Shown here one piece after another: positions 49,281-57,804 of a stretch of DNA of 64,000 nt. The DNA is from Enterococcus sp. DIV0212c. Lineage in GTDB: Bacteria > Bacillota > Bacilli > Lactobacillales > Enterococcaceae. The stretch is taken from NCBI RefSeq assembly GCF_017377505.1, contig NZ_JAFREN010000003.1, forward strand, positions 62,001 through 126,000, read 5' to 3'. The notes below the pieces were generated by a model, which searched no databases, was not told the origin of the DNA, and worked only from the letters and a program-made list of their open reading frames with translations. The translations under genes were made by a program, and so were the position numbers. Position 1 is the first letter of the stretch; each line of letters opens with the position of its first letter.

Positions 49281-49562
49281 TTTTTTCTTTTTCAGGTTCT
49301 ATATAGATGAAGTTGCAGAAGCGATGTCAATTGTTGAAGCTGGAATTCATAGAATTGAAAGGAGCGGTCAAATAAGTAAAAGCAGACGATAGTGATCATA
49401 TGATAGAAGATTATCAAAAATCATCGTGTTGGCTAAAGAAATCATTGAAAACAAAGCTGTATAACGCATTTTTTCTTTATATCTATTTCTAGTGGAAGTT
49501 TTCAAGTCAATTGATGATAGTAATGATAAGGTTATTGAAAAAAATATAGGAGGTATCAAATT
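49281..49562 (+). other. spacer with possible decayed short coding sequence
   Basis: A 282-base gap within the PTS operon. One frame reads DEVAEAMSIVEAGIHRIERSG and then stops; another reads KIIVLAKEIIENKAV and stops. One frame change near 49375 and one base missing from an A run near 49420 would join them. This may be a frameshifted remnant, but I cannot name the parent gene. AGGAGG at 49551 serves the next gene. Confidence 0.3.
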
Positions 49563-50561
49563 ATGGTAGGAATTATTATTGCTAGCCATGGGGAGTTTGC
49601 TCAAGGCATTTTACAATCCGGTTCCATGATTTTTGGTGAACAGGAAAAAGTACAAGCAGTTGTATTGATGCCTAGCGAAGGCCCAGACGATTTAAAAGCC
49701 AAATTAAAAGCAGCAATCGCAACGTTTGATGAAGAAGACGAAGTATTATTTTTAGTCGATCTATGGGGAGGAACACCGTTTAACCAAGCAAATAGTCTTT
49801 TTGAAGAACATAAAGACAAATGGGCGATTGTTAGCGGATTGAACTTACCAATGTTGATCGAAGCATATGCGTCACGTTTCTCAATGAACTCTGCGCAAGA
49901 AATTGCAACGCACATTCTTGAAACAGCTAAAGAAGGCGTAAGAATCAAACCTGAAGAGTTAGAGCCTGCTGAAGCCCCAAAAGCGGCAGTTGAAGATGCA
50001 CAACCAAAAGGTGCATTACCTGAAGGAACAGTTGTCGGTGACGGCAAAATCAAGTTCGTTTTAGCACGTGTTGATTCTCGTTTACTGCATGGTCAAGTAG
50101 CGACTGCTTGGACAAAATCGGTTTTACCAAATCGAATTATTGTTGTCTCAGATGCAGTTTCTAAAGATGATCTACGTAAGAAATTGATCGAACAAGCGGC
50201 TCCTCCTGGGGTTAAAGCAAACGTTATTCCAATCAGTAAAATGATTGAGATTTCAAAAGATCCACGTTTCGGCAATACAAAAGCATTACTACTATTTGAA
50301 AATCCAGAAGATGTGGTAAAAGTAGTTGAAGCAGGCGTAGATATTAAAGAAGTCAACGTTGGTTCTATGGCACATTCAGTCGGTAAAGTAGTGGTAAGTA
50401 AAGTATTATCAATGGGACAAGAAGATGTTGAGGCGTTTGAAAAACTAGAAAACTTAGGCGTTAAATTTGACGTCCGTAAAGTTCCAAATGATTCTAGCGC
50501 AAACATGGATGAAATCCTTAAAAAAGCAAAACATGAATTAGCACAAGCAAAATCAAAATAA
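49563..50561 (+). CDS. mannose-family PTS EIIAB component
   Basis: A 332-residue fused EIIA-EIIB. EIIA (about 1-130) has the first phosphorylation site His9 in ASHGEFA, and [12 protein letters not shown]. An Ala/Glu/Pro-rich linker (about 130-160) follows. EIIB has His176 in [13 protein letters not shown]. It passes phosphate from HPr to the sugar bound by EIIC-EIID. AGGAGG precedes the ATG. This corresponds to ManL/ManX of related operons. Confidence 0.96.
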   Translation: MVGIIIASHGEFAQGILQSGSMIFGEQEKVQAVVLMPSEGPDDLKAKLKAAIATFDEEDEVLFLVDLWGGTPFNQANSLFEEHKDKWAIVSGLNLPMLIEAYASRFSMNSAQEIATHILETAKEGVRIKPEELEPAEAPKAAVEDAQPKGALPEGTVVGDGKIKFVLARVDSRLLHGQVATAWTKSVLPNRIIVVSDAVSKDDLRKKLIEQAAPPGVKANVIPISKMIEISKDPRFGNTKALLLFENPEDVVKVVEAGVDIKEVNVGSMAHSVGKVVVSKVLSMGQEDVEAFEKLENLGVKFDVRKVPNDSSANMDEILKKAKHELAQAKSK

Positions 50562-50595
50562 TTAAAAAAATTTAAATGAAAATAGGAGGCTTATC

Positions 50596-51414
50596 ATGTC
50601 TATTATATCAATTATTCTAGTAATTTTTATTGCCTTTCTAGCGGGTATGGAAGGGATTCTAGATGAATTTCAATTTCATCAACCACTAGTGGCATGTACG
50701 TTGATCGGATTAGTTACTGGTCACTTGGAAGCAGGAATCATTTTGGGCGGTACATTACAAATGATCGCACTTGGATGGGCAAATATCGGAGCAGCCGTAG
50801 CACCAGATGCCGCATTAGCATCGGTAGCATCAGCAATTATTTTAGTTAAAGCACTAGGCGCACAAAGTATTTCTATCAAAGATGCAGTATCTTCATCAAT
50901 CGCAATCGCTGTTCCTTTAGCAGTAGCAGGTCTGTTCTTAACAATGATCGTTCGTACATTAGCCGTACCGATCGTTCACATGATGGACTCAGCTGCAGAA
51001 AAAGGCGATATCAGAAAAATCGAAGCATTGCATATTTTAGCAGTATGTATGCAAGGTGTTCGTATTGCAATCCCAGCAGCTGCACTTTTATTCATCCCAG
51101 CAGAATCAGTACAAGGTGCATTGGAATCAATGCCAGCATGGTTAACGGATGGTATGGCTATTGGTGGTGGGATGGTCGTTGCTGTAGGTTATGCTCTAGT
51201 AATCAATATGATGGCGACAAAAGAAGTATGGCCATTCTTTGTTATCGGTTTTGTAGTCGCTGCGATTTCTCAATTAACATTGATCGCATTAGGAGCTTTA
51301 GGCGTTGCGTTAGCCTTGATCTACTTGAACCTATCTAAAATGGGCGGTTCTTCAAATGGCGGAGGCGGAAGCAATACTGGCGATCCACTCGGCGATATCT
51401 TAAACGACTATTAA
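50596..51414 (+). CDS. mannose-family PTS EIIC component
   Basis: A 272-residue membrane component that forms the sugar path with EIID. GMEGILDEFQFHQPLVACTLIGLVTG near the start and GGTLQMIALGWANIGAAVAPD are hallmark EIIC-Man segments. The protein ends with a Gly/Ser/Asn-rich tail. Its extracellular parts, with EIID, are the known receptor of class IIa bacteriocins in enterococci and listeriae. AGGAGG precedes the ATG. Confidence 0.96.
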   Translation: MSIISIILVIFIAFLAGMEGILDEFQFHQPLVACTLIGLVTGHLEAGIILGGTLQMIALGWANIGAAVAPDAALASVASAIILVKALGAQSISIKDAVSSSIAIAVPLAVAGLFLTMIVRTLAVPIVHMMDSAAEKGDIRKIEALHILAVCMQGVRIAIPAAALLFIPAESVQGALESMPAWLTDGMAIGGGMVVAVGYALVINMMATKEVWPFFVIGFVVAAISQLTLIALGALGVALALIYLNLSKMGGSSNGGGGSNTGDPLGDILNDY

Positions 51415-51435
51415 AACAAGAGGAGGAGAATAGAC

Positions 51436-52347
51436 ATGGCAGAAAAAATTGAATTAACTAAAAAAGATCGTTTAGCCGTTGCATGGCGCTCTACCTTTAT
51501 TCAAGGTTCTTGGAACTATGAGCGTATGCAAAATGGTGGATGGGCATTCTCAATGATCCCAGCGATCAAAAAATTATATAAAACAAAAGAAGATCGTTCA
51601 GCGGCGTTAAAACGTCACTTAGAGTTCTTTAATACACACCCATACATTGCTTCACCAATTCTTGGTGTAACATTAGCACTTGAAGAAGAGCGGGCTAATG
51701 GAGCACCTGTTGATGACGTAGCAATTCAAGGGGTAAAAGTTGGGATGATGGGACCATTAGCCGGTGTTGGTGATCCAGTATTCTGGTTTACTGTTCGTCC
51801 GATGTTAGGTGCTTTAGGTGCCTCACTAGCAATGGGTGGCAGCATCTTAGGTCCAATTATTTTCTTCGTTGCATGGAACTTGATTCGTTGGGCATTTATG
51901 TGGTATACCCAAGAATTTGGCTATAAAGCTGGTTCTAAAATCACAGAAGACCTTTCAGGTGGCTTGTTGCAAGATGTAACAAAAGGTGCATCGATTCTCG
52001 GAATGTTCGTTCTGGCAGCTTTAGTACAGCGGTGGGTATCGATTAAATTCCTGCCAATTGTTTCTACAGTTAAACTAGACAAAGGTGCTTATATCGAGTG
52101 GGATAAACTTCCTACTGGCGGAGAAGGCATCAAGAGTGCTTTCGAACAAGTTAATCAAGGTCTAGCACTTTCAGCTGACAAAGTTACGACACTTCAAGAT
52201 AACTTAGATCAATTGATTCCTGGTTTAGCTGCATTGTTACTTACATTCTTATGTATGTGGTTATTGAAGAAAAAAGTTTCTCCAATTGTCATCATTCTTG
52301 GTTTGTTCGTAGTCGGTGTTGCTGGACACTATATTGGCTTATTATAA
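51436..52347 (+). CDS. mannose-family PTS EIID component
   Basis: A 303-residue membrane component. ERMQNGGWAFSMIPAIKKLY, VKVGMMGPLAGVGDPVFW and the C-terminal membrane hairpin are EIID-Man features. An insert of about 45 residues (about 205-255) before the last helices matches the extra loop of glucose/mannose-type enterococcal EIID proteins. GAGGAG precedes the ATG 21 bases after EIIC. Confidence 0.96.
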   Translation: MAEKIELTKKDRLAVAWRSTFIQGSWNYERMQNGGWAFSMIPAIKKLYKTKEDRSAALKRHLEFFNTHPYIASPILGVTLALEEERANGAPVDDVAIQGVKVGMMGPLAGVGDPVFWFTVRPMLGALGASLAMGGSILGPIIFFVAWNLIRWAFMWYTQEFGYKAGSKITEDLSGGLLQDVTKGASILGMFVLAALVQRWVSIKFLPIVSTVKLDKGAYIEWDKLPTGGEGIKSAFEQVNQGLALSADKVTTLQDNLDQLIPGLAALLLTFLCMWLLKKKVSPIVIILGLFVVGVAGHYIGLL

Positions 52348-52378
52348 GCTAAAGTAAGTAAAGTTTATTCACTCAGTG

Positions 52379-52410
52379 CTTGGGATAAGGCCATTCGGTT
52401 TTGTCCCAAG
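52379..52410 (+). terminator. hairpin between EIID and the DUF956 gene
   Basis: CTTGGGA-T-AA-GG-CC pairs with GG-TT-TT-G-TCCCAAG around ATTC, then TTTCATTT. A partial terminator that would lower expression of the next gene. Confidence 0.6.
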
Positions 52411-52487
52411 TTTCATTTACATAGCTTAATTCGTTAAAAACACATATAATAAAGAATAGAAATCACGGAAGAAATGGAGCAAATAAA

Positions 52488-52865
52488 ATGGTTCAATCAC
52501 TGAATACACAAGTAGATTTCATAACAGATGCCACCGCTTTTACAGGACTTACGGATTACGGAAAAATTATGATCGGCGACAAGGGGTTTGAATTTTATAA
52601 TTCTCGTGATAGCCGAAAATTTGTTCAAATCCCGTGGGAAGAAGTTGATTATGTGATCGCGTCGGTCATGTTTAAAGGGAAATGGATTCCGCGTTATGCA
52701 ATCCAAACGAAGAAAAACGGGACATTTACATTTTCTTCTAGACAACCGAAAAAAGTGCTTAGGGAGATGCAGGAATATGTAGCGCCTGATCATATGGTAC
52801 AGTCATTAGGATTTTTTGATGTAATCAAACGTGCATTTCAATCGATTGGTAATAAAAAAGGATAA
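52488..52865 (+). CDS. DUF956 family protein (ManO-like)
   Basis: A 125-residue soluble protein of the DUF956 family, almost always encoded right after man PTS genes. It begins VQSLNTQVDFITDATAFTGLTDYGKIMIGDKGFEFY and includes QIPWEEVDYVIASVMFKGKWIPRY. The family is thought to modulate the mannose PTS. It lies 140 bases after EIID behind a partial terminator. Confidence 0.92.
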   Translation: MVQSLNTQVDFITDATAFTGLTDYGKIMIGDKGFEFYNSRDSRKFVQIPWEEVDYVIASVMFKGKWIPRYAIQTKKNGTFTFSSRQPKKVLREMQEYVAPDHMVQSLGFFDVIKRAFQSIGNKKG

Positions 52866-52867
52866 AT

Positions 52868-52909
52868 AAAAAAGGAAGCCCACTTTCTAAGTGTGTTTCC
52901 TTTTTATTT
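52868..52909. terminator. bidirectional terminator of the PTS operon
   Basis: AAAAGGAA-G-C-C-CACTT pairs with AAGTG-T-G-T-TTCCTTTT between convergent genes. Confidence 0.85.
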
Positions 52910-52912
52910 ATC

Positions 52913-53725
52913 CTAGTTTTTTCTAAACTTTTGGTTGTCTCTTACGACGCCAAGGATGCTGACAAGAATAATGACCACCCAAAGAATAATCCGCAAGCCA
53001 GTTGAAACAAAAATCGGATTCACTATCCCAAGTAAAACTGCACCTTCCAATACAGCGAAAAACGTTGTGATATAGATACCGGCAGCGTTGTTCATTTTGA
53101 AGCGGAATTGTACGATCAATAGACTGATTGATAAAATAAATAAGATAGCCGCAAAGGCTTGATGAGAGAGCAAGACATAGCCGACAATACCGTTCATTTT
53201 CTTATCGATAATAGGCATTAAAATACTTGCCATCCAGAAGCACAAAGCCAGAAAAGCGAAAACGTAACTTTTTTTCCTGTCACTCGTAAAGGCTGAGTAT
53301 TTAATCGAAGTAAGTCCTAATATTGCGGTTATGACCAGAAAAATCACAGGTAGCACGGTGTTGAACCAATTTATAGAAACAACTGGCTGTAGGAGTAAAT
53401 CGAATAGATTATATTGCAGAAGAATCAAGAAAAAAACAAATAAAAATTTACTCCAATATTTTTCAGTATCATTTGGCAGTTCTGCTAAAATACTATCGCT
53501 GATTTCTTTCGGATTTTTTCCGAAAAATGCTTGTGCTGAGGTGCCATTTTTTTGTGCATCTAAAATATCCTGCAAAATTTCCAAGAGAATTTCTTCGGTT
53601 TGGCGTTCCTCTTTATTCAAATTTACACGGATATAAACAAGAATATCTTCATAGTATTTCTTATTTTCAGGATTTAGCTGCTTTCTCAGTTCGTTGTTTT
53701 GTTTGATTATATCTGTTGTTTTCAT
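52913..53725 (-). CDS. membrane protein with N-terminal HAAS/DUF1129-like domain
   Basis: A 270-residue protein. The N-terminal 85 residues are cytoplasmic and helical (NPENKKYYEDILVYIRVNL, then GKNPKEISDSILAELP), like the HAAS or DUF1129 signalling domains encoded beside PadR regulators. About six membrane segments follow (about 93-260). It overlaps the PadR gene by 4 bases. The pair probably senses and controls membrane state, but its target is unknown. Confidence 0.75.
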   Translation of the reverse strand: MKTTDIIKQNNELRKQLNPENKKYYEDILVYIRVNLNKEERQTEEILLEILQDILDAQKNGTSAQAFFGKNPKEISDSILAELPNDTEKYWSKFLFVFFLILLQYNLFDLLLQPVVSINWFNTVLPVIFLVITAILGLTSIKYSAFTSDRKKSYVFAFLALCFWMASILMPIIDKKMNGIVGYVLLSHQAFAAILFILSISLLIVQFRFKMNNAAGIYITTFFAVLEGAVLLGIVNPIFVSTGLRIILWVVIILVSILGVVRDNQKFRKN

Positions 53726-54051
53726 TTTAACCCCTCGTTTTCTAAAATGTTATTTACTCCTGTTGAGACCAATAACCATTGTTTTTCAAATTGTTGTAAA
53801 TAAGCTTCGCCAGTTGATGTTAAAGAGTAGTATTTTCGTTTCGGTCCTTCAGAAGAAGGGCACATTTTCCCTGTGATCAATTGTTGTTTTTGAAGCTTGA
53901 GTAAGATGGGATAGATACTTCCTTCACTGACCATATTTAATCCATATTCAGATAATAAGGTGATCATTTCATAGCCGTAAACTGTCTTTTTTTGAATGAT
54001 TTTTAAGATACAGCCTTCGAGTAATCCTTTTAGTATTTGGGTAGTATCCAA
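53722..54051 (-). CDS. PadR family transcriptional regulator
   Basis: A 109-residue PadR winged-helix protein. LKGLLEGCILKIIQKKTVYGYEMITLL, GSIYPILLKLQKQQLI and the wing RKYYSLTSTGEAYL are standard. It is translationally coupled to the membrane gene that follows (ATGA overlap). Two palindromes upstream (54075-54093 and 54104-54128) are likely binding sites. It is clearly different from the PadR at 10255. Confidence 0.93.
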   Translation of the reverse strand: MDTTQILKGLLEGCILKIIQKKTVYGYEMITLLSEYGLNMVSEGSIYPILLKLQKQQLITGKMCPSSEGPKRKYYSLTSTGEAYLQQFEKQWLLVSTGVNNILENEGLK

Positions 54052-54074
54052 TTAAGTCTCTCCTTTTGAATAGG

Positions 54075-54128
54075 TATGTTGTAATACAATATACCAGAAA
54101 GCCCACTATGTTGTAAAGCAATATAGTG
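54075..54128. promoter_or_regulatory. two palindromic operators upstream of padR
   Basis: TATGTTGTA-A-TACAATATA (54075-54093) and CACTATGTTG-TAAAG-CAATATAGTG (54104-54128) each have one mismatch. Both share ATGTTGTA and CAATATA. They lie 24 and 53 bases upstream of the padR start, fitting autorepression. Confidence 0.65.
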
Positions 54129-54302
54129 TTCGTTACTAAAGCAATCGATTTTCTTACATTTAATATATAAAAGGTGATTCTAGGATATTTATGAGAGATA
54201 AATACAGTTTGTTATTTTTTAGACCTTTTGTTTTGACCTAAACTTTTTTTAGGAGTACCATAAAACTATAGAAAGAAATAAAACAGGAAGAAGTGGGAAA
54301 TT

Positions 54303-54830
54303 ATGAATGAAACAAGCAAAAGAGGTATAGACTGGGGATCTTTGGTATTAGGAATTCTCTTTGTATTAACATCATTAGTATCATTTCAAGATCCAGCAGG
54401 TAATTTAATTGCTATTGTAATGGTTTTTGCTATATTTGCAATTTTAAAAGGAGTTTTTGAAATTTTCGCTCGTAACAGAATGAAGGAATTAACAGGATAC
54501 AAAGCGTATGCACCAATTGTTTTAGGTGTGATTGATATTATTATCGGTGTGTATTTCTTATTTAATTTAAATATCGGAGTTGCAGCTCTACCTTTCATTT
54601 TTGCGATTTGGTTTATCTTAGACTCTGTTTTTGGACTATTTGCTTTAGATTTGGCGAAATCAGTTAGTACAGGTTACTTTTGGTTTACATTAGTTGTGGA
54701 TGTTTTGGGAATTATTTTAGGTATTATGTTATTGATGAATCCTTTATCTTCCGCACTAACATTAAGTTTTCTAGTTGGATTTTATTTTATGCTTTTTGGT
54801 ATCACACATATCGTTTACGCATTTAGATAA
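54303..54830 (+). CDS. HdeD/DUF308 family membrane protein
   Basis: A 175-residue protein of six short membrane segments with the internal repeat of DUF308 (HdeD) proteins: GILFVLTSLVSFQDP, VLGVIDIIIGVYFLFN and VVDVLGIILGIMLLMNP each mark one repeat. E. coli HdeD is linked to acid resistance at high density; no such role is shown here. GGAAGAAG lies before the ATG. The coiled-coil gene follows 18 bases later, so the two are co-transcribed. Confidence 0.9.
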   Translation: MNETSKRGIDWGSLVLGILFVLTSLVSFQDPAGNLIAIVMVFAIFAILKGVFEIFARNRMKELTGYKAYAPIVLGVIDIIIGVYFLFNLNIGVAALPFIFAIWFILDSVFGLFALDLAKSVSTGYFWFTLVVDVLGIILGIMLLMNPLSSALTLSFLVGFYFMLFGITHIVYAFR

Positions 54831-54848
54831 GACAAGGAGGAACAAGTA

Positions 54849-55250
54849 ATGGCAAATTATGCAGAAAAAGAAGCAAAATTAGTAGAAAAAATTGGTAAAG
54901 AAATGGATAAGTTAGACGTAACTCTTGGAAAAATGGAAGACACTGACAGCAAAATCAAACATTTTTTTGAACAAGAAAAAGCGTTGCATGAAGTAAAATC
55001 AATTATCCGTAAAGAAAATAAGATCGAAAAAGAAGAACAAAAAGCACATGATAAAGCAGTCGAAAATGCTGAAAACTGGATCGATGATCAAGATTCATTG
55101 GTTTATCAAATCGATGCTGAAATCGATAAACTAGAAACAACTTTAGGAAAAATCGACAGCGATGAAAATAAAGTGAAAAGCTATTTAGAACAAAAAAAGG
55201 CGATTCATGAAATCAAAAAAATTGTTAAAAAAACAGAAGAATTAGGTTAA
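54849..55250 (+). CDS. hypothetical coiled-coil protein with internal duplication
   Basis: A 133-residue, highly charged, all-helical protein with no signal peptide. Two halves repeat: DKLDVTLGKMEDTDSKIKHF...EQEKALHEVKSIIRK near residues 17-55, and DKLETTLGKIDSDENKVKSY...EQKKAIHEIKKIVKK near residues 88-128. About half of the aligned residues are identical. AAGGAGG precedes the ATG. It lies directly after the HdeD-like gene and a strong terminator follows. I recognise no family. Confidence 0.75.
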   Translation: MANYAEKEAKLVEKIGKEMDKLDVTLGKMEDTDSKIKHFFEQEKALHEVKSIIRKENKIEKEEQKAHDKAVENAENWIDDQDSLVYQIDAEIDKLETTLGKIDSDENKVKSYLEQKKAIHEIKKIVKKTEELG

Positions 55251-55273
55251 TGACGGATTCTTAATTGAATAAG

Positions 55274-55316
55274 AAAAAATAGAGGATGATCTTTTCAGAT
55301 TATCCTCTATTTTTTT
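55274..55316 (+). terminator. terminator of the HdeD/coiled-coil pair
   Basis: AAAAAATAGAGGAT-G-ATCT pairs with AGAT-T-ATCCTCTATTTTTT around TTTC. Confidence 0.92.
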
Positions 55317-55373
55317 AATTAGTTTAATTAAAAAAATACGTTATAATAGAAAAAAATATAAAGGAATGACCTC

Positions 55374-56162
55374 ATGAGCTATCACCGATTTAAATTACCT
55401 AAAGCCTATTGCCCGAAATGTTCAAGAAAAGTAGAATTACTTTTCCCAGAAGATTCTTCAGATCTGCCGGAATTTTATATATGTTTTAAATGCAAGACAG
55501 TAGGACAATTCGGTGTGGGTGAATTATCGACGAATGACTTTTCAGCTTTTTCAAAAGAAAGAAAAAAAGAAATCCAAGAAACGGTTGAAGAAATTCCAGA
55601 TAAATACATTTATAAAGCGCAAGGCAGTCAATTACGTTTAACAGAACAAAGCGATACATATACAAGACGTTGGCTAAGCCTTTATGAATATGAAAAAGCC
55701 TTCGGAGAAAAAGTAGGATTTGAAACGATTGATTTTAGAGAAGACAAGCGATTATGTAAATGGTGTAATCAACCGTTAGAAGGTCGTCGAACTTCTTTTT
55801 GTTCCGATCGCTGCAGTCGAAATTATGGAAAAGCAACATTTTTTAAACGAGGTATTTCAACATTGCCTTATAGAATAGCAAGTAGAGATCGTTTTTATTG
55901 CAGAGTTACAGGGGAAGATTTGGCGATAACGAATCGATTTGGTGTCAGAATACCTGCAAGCAGTCATCAAATGGAAATTCATCACTTGGTTTTTGTATCA
56001 GAAGGTGGAAGCGATCATGAGACGAATCTCTTAACGGTGTCTAAGCAAGTACATAAAGATTACCATCTAGGGGTGGCGTACGCTGTCAAATCAATCGAGG
56101 AAATCAAAGAGCAACAACTCCTACTTTATCATGATAAAATGTATACAGAACAAACAACATAA
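55374..56162 (+). CDS. HNH endonuclease-like protein with two zinc-finger motifs
   Basis: A 262-residue protein. The N-terminal zinc ribbon is CPKC (13-16) and CFKC (37-40). A second zinc finger has CKWC and CSDRC near residues 127-150. The C-terminal HNH motif shows EIHHLVFVSEGGSDHETNLL and then KDYHLG. The key histidines and asparagine of the HNH fold are kept, so it could be an active nuclease. AAAGGAATGACCTC precedes the ATG. A single gene, no mobile element seen nearby. Confidence 0.78.
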   Translation: MSYHRFKLPKAYCPKCSRKVELLFPEDSSDLPEFYICFKCKTVGQFGVGELSTNDFSAFSKERKKEIQETVEEIPDKYIYKAQGSQLRLTEQSDTYTRRWLSLYEYEKAFGEKVGFETIDFREDKRLCKWCNQPLEGRRTSFCSDRCSRNYGKATFFKRGISTLPYRIASRDRFYCRVTGEDLAITNRFGVRIPASSHQMEIHHLVFVSEGGSDHETNLLTVSKQVHKDYHLGVAYAVKSIEEIKEQQLLLYHDKMYTEQTT

Positions 56163-56281
56163 TAAATAACACGGATAAATTCTCAGAAAATTAGACTATT
56201 TCTCAGAAGATTGAGATAAAATAGGCCCCTTACTATAGTAAAATAAACAGAGTGTTCAAGAAATAGTAAGGGGAGAATAGA

Positions 56282-57373
56282 ATGAAAAAATTGGGGTTAG
56301 TCTTTTTATCAGCAGTTGCGATCATTTCATTAGCAGCATGTGGAGGATCAGGTTCATCTGGGAAAAGCGACAAAGATAGCAAAACAGAAAAAAAAGCATC
56401 AAAATCTAAAATCGCTTCTATCTCAATCGATGAAGGGGAATATATCGTTCCAGAAGATAAGGAAGTAGAAGAGGGCGAAGGCTTTTTAGCATTGAAAGTA
56501 ACAATCAAAAATGAGACCGATAAAAGCTTAGATATGAGCGCAGATGATATCATGCTTTATGATGGAGACGACAGTAAGATTGAGGCACTAAGTCTTTATC
56601 TAGATGACAGTAAAACACAGCTTCTTTCATATGAAAAAATTTCTGGTAAGAAAAGTAAAACGGGCTACATCGTGTTTCCTGTAGAGAAAAAAGCAAAATA
56701 CAAATTGCATTTTGAGCCTAGAATTTACGAAGTTGAAAAAGAACCAAAACCGATTATTTTAGATGTTGATGCATCTGAGTACAAAGACCACAGTCAAGAT
56801 TCAGTCAAGGCAGTAACTGCGTTTATTGATGAAGTATTTTTAGCGACTGAAAACAAAGATTATAATGGGCTTGTAGCAAATGAGCGCGATGAAGCAGTTA
56901 AAAACTTTGATGAAAATTTCAATAAAGCAATCAAGAAAAAATTCTATGACTATAAAGTAACTGATGAAGAAGGCTTGGCACTTGCTAAAGTCTTTAGAGA
57001 AGATAATGCGAAAGTAGCAACTGTTAAATATGAAATTGCTTCTTATTTTTCAGATGTCGCTGAAGTGATCGTCAACATGGAAGGATTGTCTTTCAAAGAG
57101 ATGGAAGATGATATGGAAGCTGCGAACAAAGAATATTATGAAGCACATAGAGATCAAGAATATGATGAAAGAAGTAAGGCAGCTGAAAAAGCAGTATTAG
57201 ATAAACTACCTGAAATTTTCAAAAATTCGAAACCTGTTAGCATTGATAGCTACGGCGAAGGTTTTAAAGTAATGCTGAAGAAAAAAGAAGATAAATGGGA
57301 AATTCAAACAAAAGGTTCAATCAATTATTTTGATAATCTAGAGCAAGCGTTCCGTGGAGATCTATTTAAATAA
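56282..57373 (+). CDS. lipoprotein with DUF4352-like and DUF5105-like domains
   Basis: A 363-residue lipoprotein. The signal peptide ends with lipobox LAAC (Cys20), followed by a Gly/Ser/Lys linker. About residues 45-140 form a beta-rich domain like DUF4352 (GEGFLALKVTIKNET, then YIVFPVEKK). The rest, with VTAFIDEVFLATENKDYNGL, resembles DUF5105 of enterococcal lipoproteins. It is anchored outside the membrane; function unknown. AAGGGGAG precedes the ATG and a strong terminator follows. Confidence 0.8.
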   Translation: MKKLGLVFLSAVAIISLAACGGSGSSGKSDKDSKTEKKASKSKIASISIDEGEYIVPEDKEVEEGEGFLALKVTIKNETDKSLDMSADDIMLYDGDDSKIEALSLYLDDSKTQLLSYEKISGKKSKTGYIVFPVEKKAKYKLHFEPRIYEVEKEPKPIILDVDASEYKDHSQDSVKAVTAFIDEVFLATENKDYNGLVANERDEAVKNFDENFNKAIKKKFYDYKVTDEEGLALAKVFREDNAKVATVKYEIASYFSDVAEVIVNMEGLSFKEMEDDMEAANKEYYEAHRDQEYDERSKAAEKAVLDKLPEIFKNSKPVSIDSYGEGFKVMLKKKEDKWEIQTKGSINYFDNLEQAFRGDLFK

Positions 57374-57375
57374 AC

Positions 57376-57426
57376 AAAAAGGGTGTAAAGCAAAACTGGA
57401 AATCAGTTTTGCTTTACACCTTTTTT
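57376..57426. terminator. terminator after the lipoprotein gene
   Basis: AAAAGG-G-TGTAAAGCAAAACTG pairs with CAGTTTTGCTTTACACCTTTT around GAAAT. It can act for both convergent genes. Confidence 0.93.
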
Positions 57427-57438
57427 ATTGCTGACAGT

Positions 57439-57639
57439 TTAGTAATATCGACGGCGATTGTTTGACGGACCTGAAATCATCCGAACTAACCAAACAGCAA
57501 TAGCTACAGGAATCATAATCTTGATTGCAAACCATAATAGACCGCCTAAAAGTCCAAGGACGATACTTAAAATAATACTTCCTGCGAAAAATAACCCGAT
57601 TACCATTAATATGTTCATTACCATTGATCGTTGTCTCAT
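57439..57639 (-). CDS. small membrane protein
   Basis: A 66-residue protein with two hydrophobic segments (about 8-31 and 34-54) and a basic end (SNNRRRYY). The ATG at 57639 has GGAGG 8 bases before it; an in-frame ATG at 57654 overlaps that site. I recognise no family. A single gene convergent with the lipoprotein. Confidence 0.7.
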   Translation of the reverse strand: MRQRSMVMNILMVIGLFFAGSIILSIVLGLLGGLLWFAIKIMIPVAIAVWLVRMISGPSNNRRRYY

Positions 57640-57804
57640 TGTTAAAACCTCCATTTTTTCTCTCGTTCTCTATGAATAAAGTATAGCAAGATTCATTGAT
57701 TCATGAATCCATCTTTAGGCTGATTTTCTCTCAACCTTAAGGCGGGTCGTATTCATTGCAATTGTTTAAAAAGAACGTAAAATAAAAATGAGGTGATGAG
57801 AAAT

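Noticed and set aside
49601..50506. Two long antisense frames within the EIIAB gene
   Set aside because: Both mirror the codon pattern of the EIIAB gene, are Ser/Thr-rich and lack ribosome sites.
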